This document shows, piece after piece, positions 54,474 through 64,000 of a DNA stretch of 64,000 bases. Source of the DNA: Phlebopus portentosus (Eukaryota > Basidiomycota > Agaricomycetes > Boletales > Boletinellaceae); NCBI GenBank assembly GCA_037892935.1, contig JAYXKI010000012.1, forward strand, positions 1,302,001 through 1,366,000, read 5' to 3'. Position 1 is the stretch's first letter, and each line of letters starts with the position of its first letter. Under the pieces are notes generated by a model. It did not search any database. It saw nothing but the letters and a program-made list of their open reading frames with translations, and had not been told where the DNA came from. The position numbers and the translations under genes were made by a program.

Positions 54474-55436
54474 TCAATCCTCCGTGCCTGTAGGTTCCTC
54501 AAATTCGAGCACCGGGTGGCGGCGTCGCCATTCATTAAGACCGGTTTCAAAAAGCTTTTCATCGAGCCCATGAGGTGCCAGAATAAACGTAACTCCTACG
54601 AAGCTTTCAGTCATCCAATATATGATTCATCCCCGGACACTAACGCACCTAGCTTCTCGACCTCCTTGTTTCGACGTTCATCATCAAAGAACAGCTTTTT
54701 TAGATACATGAACATTCTCATCATTGTGCAGACAGGAGTATCGGAGTAAACGGACCATTTGGGAATATGGTATCTTCGTTTTCTTGTGTAATTCTCTAAA
54801 ATGGGATATCTTGGAACCTGAGGGTAAGCGCGTTAGTCAATTGCACTGGGATATGGGTCCAGGAAAATCCACTTACCTGGGTATATTTCTAGTTCATCAA
54901 AGTACTTTATAGCCGGTTTAGGAGCCTCACCGGGCTCCGCCTTAGAAGGTGGAACAAGCAGCAGATTTAGCGCTTCTCTCGCTCTATGAGTATACGCTAG
55001 GTGACTAATTCAAGAGAGATCCGTGTCGTTTCAAGCTTACAGTTTCGGAGCAGATGTTCTCGAACATGCCGCTATCTTTACACAGGAAAACCTGAGTCTA
55101 TGCAGCACGGAAAGCACTTCGGGATAGAATTTGATGGGCTGGTCATATCTTTTGGATGACATTCGTTACCAAAGGATCAAGCAAGATACATACTGGTCAA
55201 CGCACCTATCCAAGACTTCGTTTACTTTACTTCCTTCCCGCCGTAATGGACCTATTCATTGCATGAGACGAGATTCAGAACGAAATAGGAAGGAAAACAC
55301 GCCGTCTACATGTGTATCAATCCAGAGATCCCAGAGGGTATAGCTACACGCAAGAAGTCAGTCTAAACACGTTCAACGATCGCGAGGCAACATACTCAAG
55401 ATCAAATGCGACTAGCTGTGGGTATGTGTTCGCCAT
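54474..55436 (-). CDS. HAD-superfamily phosphatase, magnesium-dependent phosphatase-1 (MDP-1) type
   Basis: Eight small exons: 55436-55396, 55343-55303, 55251-55206, 55148-55041, 54983-54877, 54817-54756, 54694-54649, 54595-54474. They sum to 573 nt, 190 aa. The catalytic motif is 'VAFDLDYTLWDLWIDTHV', with Asp12 and Asp14 (the second Asp is completed across intron 1). Next come 'GPLRREGSKVNEVLDRYDQ', 'IKFYPEVLSVLHRL', 'IAACSRTSAPKLA', 'YFDELEIYPGSKISHFREL', 'MLFFDDERRNKEVEKLGVTF' and 'PHGLDEKLFETGLNEWRRR'. All match the MDP-1/acid phosphatase family, which dephosphorylates phosphotyrosine or sugar-phosphate substrates. Intron 2 must begin GC (GCGTGT) to keep frame. No exon exceeds 122 nt, so simple ORF scanning misses this gene. 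Divergent with MON2. Confidence 0.88.
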
Positions 55437-55691
55437 ACTTATAGGTTGTCTATAGGTCTAGAGTTTGAAGTAAAACTGGATGACGTGTTGAGGGTTTGAA
55501 GATGGAGATAGTCACGTGCGCGGCTGTGAGCGCGTCTCATCGGATCGGTCGACTTCGCGTCAGATAACTTGACAAGCCTCCACGTCCTGCTATAACTGTT
55601 GGACCGCAGCCGCCTAGCGCCTGCAATGCTTCAGTACCAATCCACGCAATATCAAGCTATTTCTTGGACCTTACTTTAGTGTTGCTTTACA
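55437..55691. promoter_or_regulatory. Divergent promoter MDP-1 phosphatase / MON2, CACGTG
   Basis: These 255 bases separate two divergent start codons. The palindrome GTCACGTGCG (CACGTG at 55513-55518) sits near the middle. CACGTG is the core site of bHLH factors such as Cbf1 or Pho4 types in fungi. Binding is inferred. Confidence 0.5.
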
Positions 55692-58600
55692 ATGAGCTCG
55701 ATAGCTTTTCTTGTGACGGAACTCCAAGTATGTGCCATGTAATTAGGCGCACAGTCAGACTTTTTGACGTTCCCCTTCTCCTAGTCGCTTTCAAGCGAGA
55801 CTCGTAGGAAGCACTCGGATGTACGGGATGTAAGTTGCTGAACATTTGTGAGAACGTTTCGTGGCCAGTATCAAGACGAATGCGCGCACGCACCTCGTCT
55901 GAGTCATGCGCAGTCGCACCACAGCTTGTTTTGCCCTGTTGTGGACTTGCAACCTGTCGCTTAATTTCTTCTATAGGCTGCCGAGAAGGCCATATCTATT
56001 CTCCGAAACCTACCAGATCAGTCGACAAGCCGATTATCCGAAGGTAAGTAAGTTCATTCAATCGCTTCTTGAAACGTAAACTCATGTTCGCCAGATGGAG
56101 CTCAGGCGGAAGAGCTTCTTCGTCCAATTTTCATGGGCTGCGCAACAAAGAATACAAAAGTAATAGCTATCTCGATGGGAGCGCTGCAGCGGCTCATTGC
56201 GCTACATGCGGTTCCTCAGAAAGCTGTGCCGACTATAATCAATACCATGGATGAATGCATGAGTCAAGGAGTTGACATCCAACTGCGAATACTTCAGACT
56301 CTCCTTTCCCTTATCACGAACTTTCAGACTATTCATGGGCAACTGCTAGGTGATGTGAGTCGTAGGCTGCATTATGTCCACGCGACTGCGCATTCTTACC
56401 TCATTTATCTAGGCGCTTCTCTTGTGCTTCAGAATGCAGGAATCTCGTATTGCAGTGGTCTCATCAACTGCGGCTGCAACTCTTCGACAGCTCGTAATGT
56501 TCATCATCGACAAAGTCGTGGACGAAGATCGCAGAGATAATCTCACACCTAGTCAACTGACGGAGACTGTCCTCCCGGACGGGACTCATAAAGCTCTTGG
56601 TCCATCCGCTTTGGATGCATATTCCATTGTTGAGGACCTCTGTTTACTTGCCAACTCTGAGAAACCACATTTCCTGAGGCTCGGTGCATTACCGAAGACG
56701 TTTGCTCTCGAGCTGATCGAAAGTGTGCTGACAAACTACCACGACCTTTTCCGACAGCACAACGAGTTGCTTGTCCTCCTTCAACACCACTTATGTCCTC
56801 TTCTCCTAAAGTTGATGTCCGACAGACCATTATTCCCTCTGACTTTACGTGCCACGCGAGTCGTCTTCATTCTCCTGAAGCAGTTCTCGACAGAGTTTAT
56901 AACTGAATCAGAAGTATTCCTGTCATTGCTCATCAAGATAATTGGCGGCGAGTCGGAATCCGGCTCATCCGAAGGATCTTCTCGTCCGCTTTGGATGCGA
57001 GTACTAGCTATGGAGATTATCAGAGGGTAAGTCTAATCCTTGGTCTGTCACAAAAGTTATGCTAATATTTCTGTCTCCAGCCTCTGTAACGATGCGGAGC
57101 TCATGCGTCGCGTGTGGGAACGTTACGACTCTCAGAAGGACGGCACAAAGCTATTCGGTTCTCTTATATCAGTGCTCAAGAGACTCGTTACCGAGAGGCC
57201 CGCATTATTGGGTGTCTCCGCGCAGATGTTTGGCATAGGCGTGTCTTCTCATCATGCAGACCAAAGTACTCCTACAGGGGGTGGAGGATACGGGTTTGAT
57301 GTCGGTACAGTTGCGGGTATCGTGGCAAATGCTGCAACCACGGTCGTCGGAAAGATGGGCGGGGACCATGGATTAGACATAGTCAACTCGTCAATGAAAT
57401 TACAGTGGTAAGCTGCATGCCACTTCGGCCTGCTTGGTCTTTCTAAAATGAATCTTGTAGTATCGATCAGCTGGATAAAGCTGATGCGCCTCCCATACCA
57501 GATTCATACATCTATTTGCTCGGACTACAATGCCTAGTTTCAATTTCCGAAGGCTTTGCTTCTTTGACGTTGCCGTTATTCAATTCTATTGTTGTTCAAC
57601 GCTCTAAGTCTGCTGGGGAGCTCACGATTAAGGCACCACCCGCTCTTGATGTCTTTGCACTTTCCGAGGAGCAGCCATCAACGCGGGTCCTGTGTTCCGT
57701 GCATGGGATGGTAGACAATGGATGGCCAGGAATGCTAGCAGCTCTGTCTTTCCTGATGGCGACAAACCTCTCCGATGAGCTCTTCGGAGATGTCCTGCAG
57801 AGCTATCAGAATCTAGCGAACGTGGCTGGTATGCTCGGACTCACGACGCCGCGGGACGCCTTTCTCAGCAGCCTTGCCAAATTCGCGATTCCTTCCAGGG
57901 TAGTTTCCAGCCTTGAAGCGTACATAGAGCCTCCTACACCCCGCTCGTCAAGTGCACTTCAGGAAGGTTTTAGCTCGTTATCGGGCGGAACGCCGCAACC
58001 TCCCGGTCTTTCGGAACGTAATATGGCATGCTTAAAAGTCCTCATCGCCAGCGCACTTTTCTTAGCAGGGGGCCTCGGAGCCTCGTGGTACAACATATTC
58101 GAGACATTACAAAATGCGGAATACGTTCTCACTGCGAAGGGACAGAAACAGATACCAGCGAAGAGGACAAGCGCGAGTCCAAGTGTAGGTACCACTGGTA
58201 GGTCTGTTTCGTCATCGGCTCCGAACGCTACAGCGAGCACTGTTTCTTCTCCGCCTCGCCATATCCTTCTTTCGGACTTGGATAGCGAGGGTACTCAGCG
58301 AGCAATACAGCGATTGTTCGATAGCACGAAGAATTTGGAGGACTCGGCTTTCCACGACTTCGTATCGGCTTTATGCAAACTCAGCGCAGAGATGATAGAG
58401 ATGCAGTCAGATGCGGGTGCACCAGTGGTCGAAACCGGATCTGTCGAGAGCGTTCATACCCTTTCGGCATCTGCTTCCAGCGAAACTGCTCATCGGAGAC
58501 GCGTCAGCGGTATTCATCTTCCTCGTACCTTGGTATGTCCATATGTTCGTTCCTTGAAGTGTCGTCCTAGCTAACGTCCACGTAGCGAACAGGCGATTTC

Positions 58601-61600
58601 AGCATAAACAAACTTGGATCGATCTCGCGGCTGAATATTGTGCGATTCACATCCCGATCGCCGGACATAGCCTGGACAGTGGTCATGAACCACTTAGTTG
58701 CTGTTCTCAGAAACAGGGTCGCTCCTCATCCAATTCGTCTACAGGCCGCACGCACGTTAGACGATGTTCTGCTCATTGTGCCGCGTAACATCGGCTCATC
58801 AGAAGAACGAAAGAAGTCAGTTCAGCGTCTTATGCTTGAAGTGTTGGCAGAACAAGTTTCGCCTGACCCGATAACTGGGAACAACACAACGGTGGTAGAG
58901 ATCCGGAAGATGGGCCTTGAAACATTTCACCAAATCTTGCAGTTCGCTGGACATACTTTGGTGGTGGGCTGGGAGATCATCTTCGAAATGTTGGGCAGCG
59001 CATGCGAACCGACGTCGATGTCCACACTGGCAAGTATTCCCGAAAGCGCAGCGACTTCTCCAACTGCTTCACCGCAACCCTCTAAACCATCGCCTCTGCA
59101 GTATTCCGCCGTTTCAGACAGAGGAAGCGCAGTTCTCGTAAGGATCGCTTTTCAGTCTCTTACGCTGGTCTGCGATTCGCTTTCCGCGCTTTCTCCAGAA
59201 CATCTCAGGTTGTGCATCAGCACAATTGGTCGTTTTGGCCGACAGGCGGATACCAATATCTCATTGACCGCTGCCGGGAGTCTATTATGGGGAGTATCAG
59301 ACTCCATCCAGACGAGACGGAAGAATTCGGAGCACGAGGAGCAATACAATGAGCTTTGGATGCTTCTTCTTCTGGAGATGTTGGGACTGTGTACAGACCC
59401 TCGTTCGGAAGTGCGAGTCGGCGCTATTCAGACTCTTTTCAGAACGTTACAGCTCTATGGCGCTTCACTGAGCCTGGAAACCTGGGATGAGATTCTCTGG
59501 AAAGTCGCATTCCCTCTATTGGACTCGCTCACCGACGCAATGAAGCAGGTTGGCACTCCGGTATTACCTTCGTCTGCATCAAGTCCTGTCCCTGTTTCGG
59601 ACACCGCGCAGGCTTGGGACGAAAGCAAAACCCTTGCGCTGCAGTCATTGGGATCAATCTTTAACGATTTCTTGGCCATCAAGTTCATACATTTGGACTC
59701 ATTCGAGCGTGTTTGGGACACGTTCGTCACGCAAATACAGACGTCGTTCATGTTTGATTCCGCACCAAGCTGTACAGCTTCACTTCGATGCTTGGAGAAG
59801 GCCACAAATGCAGCTATCCCAACCTCTTCGGACACCATAGAAAGAGTTAAGGTTGCTTGGCAGCGTGTATGGACGGCATGCGATAATATGGGTCAACTTA
59901 TCTTGCGTCGCACCCGGCCACCTCATAACATGAGCGCTGTCAGTTCGCCTCCATTTCATCAAGACAGTCTACTCGCTTTCGTAGACGTTGTAAGAGCCAC
60001 TCGTAGCCTGCGTAGAGAGAAGGAGGGCTGTGAATGGGACATCGATCATCTGACACGGTTGATGGCAATCTTGAAAGGTAAATCCGGCTCTGATAAAATG
60101 CTGTTTCAACCCTGCTGATGGTTCGCTCGCAGGTGTATTGACGTATCCTGACTCGCCAAGCTATCGACCAGACATTGATGATTTGACGCCGGTACAGGTA
60201 CGTCTTGCCCATGAGGCTCGGTCACCCTTCTCATTCTCTCCATAGGCCGCCGTAGTTGAGACGATCAATGACATCGACCTATCGGTTCCTGGTGCAACCT
60301 CGCTTGTCTTGCGAGCTCTTTCAGAGCTCTTGACTTTGCCATATCTCGGAGCATTTGACATTCAGGATGCGAATAACGATGCTTCGCGTCCGATCAAGGA
60401 TTCCCGAATGTTAAAGCGCGTGACGTACATTGCTCTGACGAAGAAAGTAATGCCTATGCTTCGTGATACCTTCCTTCGCTTTAAAGATGCGGATATTATC
60501 TATATCGATGGCACTTTGGAGGCCATATTTTCTGTCCGTATTACTCTCTCCATCCAGGCACGCCATGACCTGACGAACTATACAGGCATATGCGGTACCC
60601 ATCAAACTAAAGTACGAATGCCCCGCCCCGTCAAAGTTCGGTAACGATCTTCCGCTATGGAAGTCCGCTACCAGTGCTTTTCTGCTGATCGTCAGAGAGA
60701 CTACGCAGAGATTGAGGACAGCTGGGACAGGTCGGTCATCTGATATATAGGACTCGCATCAAGCTGAGTTTTGGTAGAAATTCCCGATGAACGGATTGAG
60801 AGCATATGGCGGCAACTTATTGATGCTTTCAGAGGTTGCATTCTTGCAGACTGGTACGTGACGACACCAAAAAACGTATTCATATCTAAAAATTGATTCT
60901 CTTTTTCCAGCCGCAGCTTGGATAACTTGCCCTTGGAAGAACAAGAAGCTGAAGAAACATTTGATATCTCTCTGATTGCTGCGATCGAGACAGATGTTGT
61001 GCCTTACGTCGGTGATGCGCGTGTCCCGGACAATGTTATCGTCCAGCTTGCGAAGATGCTTCTCCAAGGAAGTCTTGTGCATGTTACCGAAGATACTTCA
61101 CTACATGAGCATCATTCTACGCCTCGCTCGGCTTCTGTGTCAGACCAATCTGCATCTCCCACTGCGGTAGAGCATGCAGGGTTTACAGTGGGCCTGCCTA
61201 TTACGTCCCGAGAACGGTTCTCATATTGGTGCTTGGATTTATTGTTTCTGATTTGTTCGGACGTAGTGAAAGGTGCGCATACCATCTTTTATGTCTTGAC
61301 CAATTTCTTATACGATAATAGATGAAGAACCTTTGAGACGCCGTATCGCTGCTTTGAGCCTCCCGACGTTACTTCAGCGCTGTAGCACCACCCTTTTGTC
61401 TTATCTAGCAGATGAAAAGCTCCGTGGACACTATCCATTTCCGAGGTATGATTTCCTCATAGTAATATGCAACAGGACTGATTATGGTACAGAGCGCGTG
61501 AAGAAGAGCTAGTTTACATCCTTAAGAAATTATTGTCGCTCCGGCTTTGGCCTGGTTCTCTTTGGGCAGCCCTTTCATCGTCTCCATCCACATTTTGTTC

Positions 61601-61988
61601 TGAGCAACCAGGTATATTGACTCCGTGAATTCCCTTATCTTGTACGTTGCTGATGTTCCTATGATAAGCTGTCGAAGCCAACTTGTCGCCGCCTCAACTG
61701 TTTGCGGAAGCTACAAAGAGATCATCCATTGCTCACCTTTTCCAGCTATACACGCCGATATGTCAGATCGCCGCTCTCTCACGGAATCCTCCAGTAGCTT
61801 GGGCGCCGGTGCTCCTCTATGGTGCCTCACCGAAGGGTAATTCTTCGCCTCTGGCTACCGATTCAAAGTCAGGAAGAGCATCCTTCGTCGCTGCTAACGC
61901 AACATCTGGAAATGCGGAGGAGCTTGATGGGAGAACGTTGGCTTCGGCGTGTCTGGCGGAGATTGGTAAAGAGATGCGAGTTTCATAG
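55692..61988 (+). CDS. MON2: MON2 homolog (DCB-HUS scaffold of Golgi-endosome traffic)
   Basis: Sixteen exons: 55692-55727, 55785-55829, 55977-56043, 56095-56354, 56413-57026, 57081-57407, 57461-58532, 58586-60077, 60133-60197, 60246-60533, 60586-60730, 60778-60853, 60911-61272, 61322-61445, 61493-61611, 61669-61988. They sum to 5412 nt, 1803 aa, usual for Mon2. The DCB part has 'DAAEKAISILRNL' and 'GALQRLIALHAVP'. The HUS part has 'FRMQESRIAVVSSTAAATLRQ', 'RPLWMRVLAMEIIRGLCND' and 'SLISVLKRLV'. The C-terminal region has 'IKLKYECPAPSKFGNDLPLW' and 'WRQLIDAFRGCILADC'. Mon2 is related to the large Arf-GEFs but has no Sec7 catalytic domain, and none is seen here. It works with Dop1 and the flippase Neo1. 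Intron 3 (147 nt) is the longest. Confidence 0.92.
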
Positions 61989-62945
61989 GCTTTTCTTCTC
62001 TTTCTTTGGTTTCTGTTTTTTTATTTATCACAGTCATGAGCTTCGGGTTCTGGTACATTTAGGTTCTTCAATTCAGATTTCGAATTTTACCGCTGAGAGA
62101 TGTGTTGCTATGGATCGTGCAAGGCTTTGCCGAGAAAACGGATGAAACTTTGAGTGGTATAGTTATCGATTGGTGCATCGGGCGAATGTTGAGATGTCAT
62201 GGGATCAAGAAAAGGGGTTGTTGAGAGTTAAAGGCTGATTCACAGGTTCTCGAAATGGATACGTGGTGACGTGGCTCCTGCTTCCATCTCCTCGTATCTA
62301 GCCACAAATCCGATGCGACGTTTTGCTCAAGCCTTTCATATCGCTCTTTAGAAGCCAAGCCAGACCTATCTAATGCTATATAACGGCATCCCTCGCCTTG
62401 ATGCGCATCTGGTATGGTCCGCCCCGACTAGATCTGATTATCATTCGGTCCAACACGCGCACTACGCTACGGAAGCAAAATATTATTTGATGTTGATTGA
62501 TAGCGGTGATGCAAGTAATACTACACATCCTGGTGACCATTTGCCGCATGTCTGTCAACAAGGCGTGTAACCGGATGGCTCAGCCGGGGCACATCTGACT
62601 TGAACGCGGATTCGGATCTCTGGCAAAAACAACCTGCGCGACCATCATTTTTTCTCATGTTGTGCGTCTAGCGGATAGGCTGAACGTCCCTCTGACTCAT
62701 CCCACATTCCACTGTGAATGTGGCTGTCTGCATTGTTGGCTGTGGCCATTGCTTTGTGATGCTAAGCGAACTAAAGCAGCTTAGAAAATCCACACGACGT
62801 ACGCTTAGAATTGTGGCTGGCTTGACGACTAATCGCTTGCATAAAGCCGACGGTTGACGTCTTCTTCTCGTCTTTCTCGACTGTGTACTTCCCAATCTCT
62901 GCGACGACTTAGTTGTGTGTAAAGCCAGTGCCGTGTGCCTCGTAC
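61989..62945. other. Intergenic, no gene
   Basis: Nine hundred bases after MON2. Frames at 62373-62570 and 62668-62895 lack support. No RNA gene or repeat recognised. Confidence 0.45.
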
Positions 62946-63620
62946 ATGTCTGAACAATCCATCAAGGATTCTCACATTGCCGGTGCCGAAATCCCTAATA
63001 GCGCCCCCGACTCAACTCAAACCGCCGAAAGCTCTGCTGGATCCAGTTCCACAACGATGCCTCAATTGCAAGCGCACGCCGACGTGGCTTTCAAGCCCAG
63101 CACACTTTACGCCGTCCTTCTCCAGGGCTCCGACAGCGGCTCCTCTTGGCATTGGGTGCTCTTCCTCCCGTTCGACTGTTCACCTTCGGAAACGGATTTC
63201 AATGCATCGACTCCGATTTCATTGAGCGGGACTGTATGGCATGTTACAAACGCGGATCCACGCGGACGGTGGGTATACGAGGAGCTCACTCCAGATGCAA
63301 TCGAATTATCCTCACGCCTCATCCTCGCCGCGCGCCTCGCAGATCTCTCAACCCTCGGCTCCCCTCCGGACGTCTCCCAAGCGCTGTCCCAACTCCTCGC
63401 TTGTGTGCCCGTGCGCGCCGAAGCGCACAAGAGCGTGTTCAACTGTCTCACATGGATGCTCGACGGGATCGGCGAACTCGACGACGGCGGATTCCTTTCG
63501 TGCGTGAGCACAATGGCGCTGGAACGCGAGCTGATCACCGCCGCACAGCTCGCTTCGCCTAAATACGAGCACGATGGGAGCTGTGTCCTGATCGCCCCGC
63601 GGAATTGCTCAGATAACTGA
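62946..63620 (+). CDS. Small uncharacterised protein (224 aa), W-L-F family, second member
   Basis: Intronless from ATG 62946. After a Ser/Thr-rich N-terminus come 'TLYAVLLQGSDSGSSWHWVLFL', 'SGTVWHVTNADPRGRWVYEEL', 'SSRLILAARLADLS', 'VSQALSQLLACVPV' and 'FNCLTWMLDGIGELDDGGFL'. These follow the same order of features as the protein at 51769-52236. Both appear to belong to one basidiomycete family of unknown function. It is markedly GC-richer than its surroundings from about 63300. No signal peptide or membrane segment. Confidence 0.6.
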   Translation: MSEQSIKDSHIAGAEIPNSAPDSTQTAESSAGSSSTTMPQLQAHADVAFKPSTLYAVLLQGSDSGSSWHWVLFLPFDCSPSETDFNASTPISLSGTVWHVTNADPRGRWVYEELTPDAIELSSRLILAARLADLSTLGSPPDVSQALSQLLACVPVRAEAHKSVFNCLTWMLDGIGELDDGGFLSCVSTMALERELITAAQLASPKYEHDGSCVLIAPRNCSDN

Positions 63621-64000
63621 TTTTCTCGCTCGCAGCTTGCTCTGCCGCCGGCCACGCAAGAGGTGAAGCTATGTTCGTATCTCTTGCTTTTTATCGCACT
63701 TTCATCTCCGTCTTATCCATTCGCATGGGAACTCATCCAACCCATCGCATTGGCCAGGATGTTTGGGCATTTTTTTTGCATTTTATCATTTCGGATCTCT
63801 TGGTTTTTCTCCTTAATGTCATTGTGTGAGCTAAGATTTCGTAGGGCACTCCTGCATGTATATAAATGCCACGATGTCTTTCGTTGATATGCAAGCTCTT
63901 TCTTTCATCCCTTACAAGTCTATCAGGAAAGATTCAATCCTGCAATATCATTACCAGAACATATTATACACACAGTTTATTCATGTAAGTGAATGACGCG
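63621..64000. other. 3' flank, no gene
   Basis: Downstream of the last gene to the window edge. A plus-strand 74-aa hydrophobic frame (63663-63887) directly after the stop has no supported start or conservation. Confidence 0.4.

Noticed and set aside
63107..63655. Overlapping minus- and plus-strand frames in a GC-rich stretch
   Set aside because: Stop-poor because of high GC; the plus-strand W-L-F protein explains the region.

Overview
The window is nuclear DNA of a filamentous basidiomycete, most likely an agaricomycete. Genes are dense and broken by many short introns (mostly 41-98 nt, median in the fifties). The conserved housekeeping proteins are fungal. The accessory genes (F-box-like proteins, ricin-B-type beta-trefoil lectins, lineage-specific small proteins) are typical of that group. 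No rRNA, confident tRNA, CRISPR array or complete transposon was seen. Exon coordinates were built by hand from GT-AG signals, reading frame and family conservation. For every gene whose full exon chain is listed, the summed exon length is divisible by three.

Layout. (1) 1-12100: a tandem array of about 2.3 copies of a 5.2-kb unit carrying two paralogous minus-strand genes, type I (333-1654, 5198-6880, 10418-12093) and type II (2412-4345, 7598-9506). Two junctions still carry decayed 5' pieces of the TCP11 gene that follows the array, which marks how the array grew. (2) 12239-25174: conserved genes: TCP11/Sok1 family, DNA polymerase epsilon subunit DPB4, a conserved WFQWY protein, formamidase, an unrecognised 835-aa protein, and the Rab geranylgeranyltransferase beta subunit BET2. 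(3) 25717-30349: four ricin-B-like lectin genes, two of which look damaged. (4) 30652-37906: mismatch-repair PMS1, a secreted amidase and a gamma-glutamylcyclotransferase-like protein with a hydrophobic C-terminus. (5) 38099-48439: F-box-like genes (one pseudogene, two intact), each intact one followed by a basic, apparently disordered protein. (6) 49523-55436: farnesyltransferase beta subunit RAM1, a small uncharacterised protein, a fifth lectin and a HAD/MDP-1-type phosphatase in eight tiny exons. (7) 55692-63620: MON2, then a second member of the small uncharacterised family.

Working together. BET2 and RAM1 are both protein prenyltransferase beta subunits (Rab and Ras/CAAX substrates), and MON2 acts in Golgi-endosome traffic. 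DPB4 and PMS1 are S-phase replication/repair genes, and both have MCB-like ACGCGT boxes upstream. The array, lectins and F-box genes form the fast-evolving part. The best candidate for something undescribed is the repeated pairing of two paralogs in the array: one keeps an E-x-K motif in a possible PD-(D/E)XK-like core, the other has lost it.
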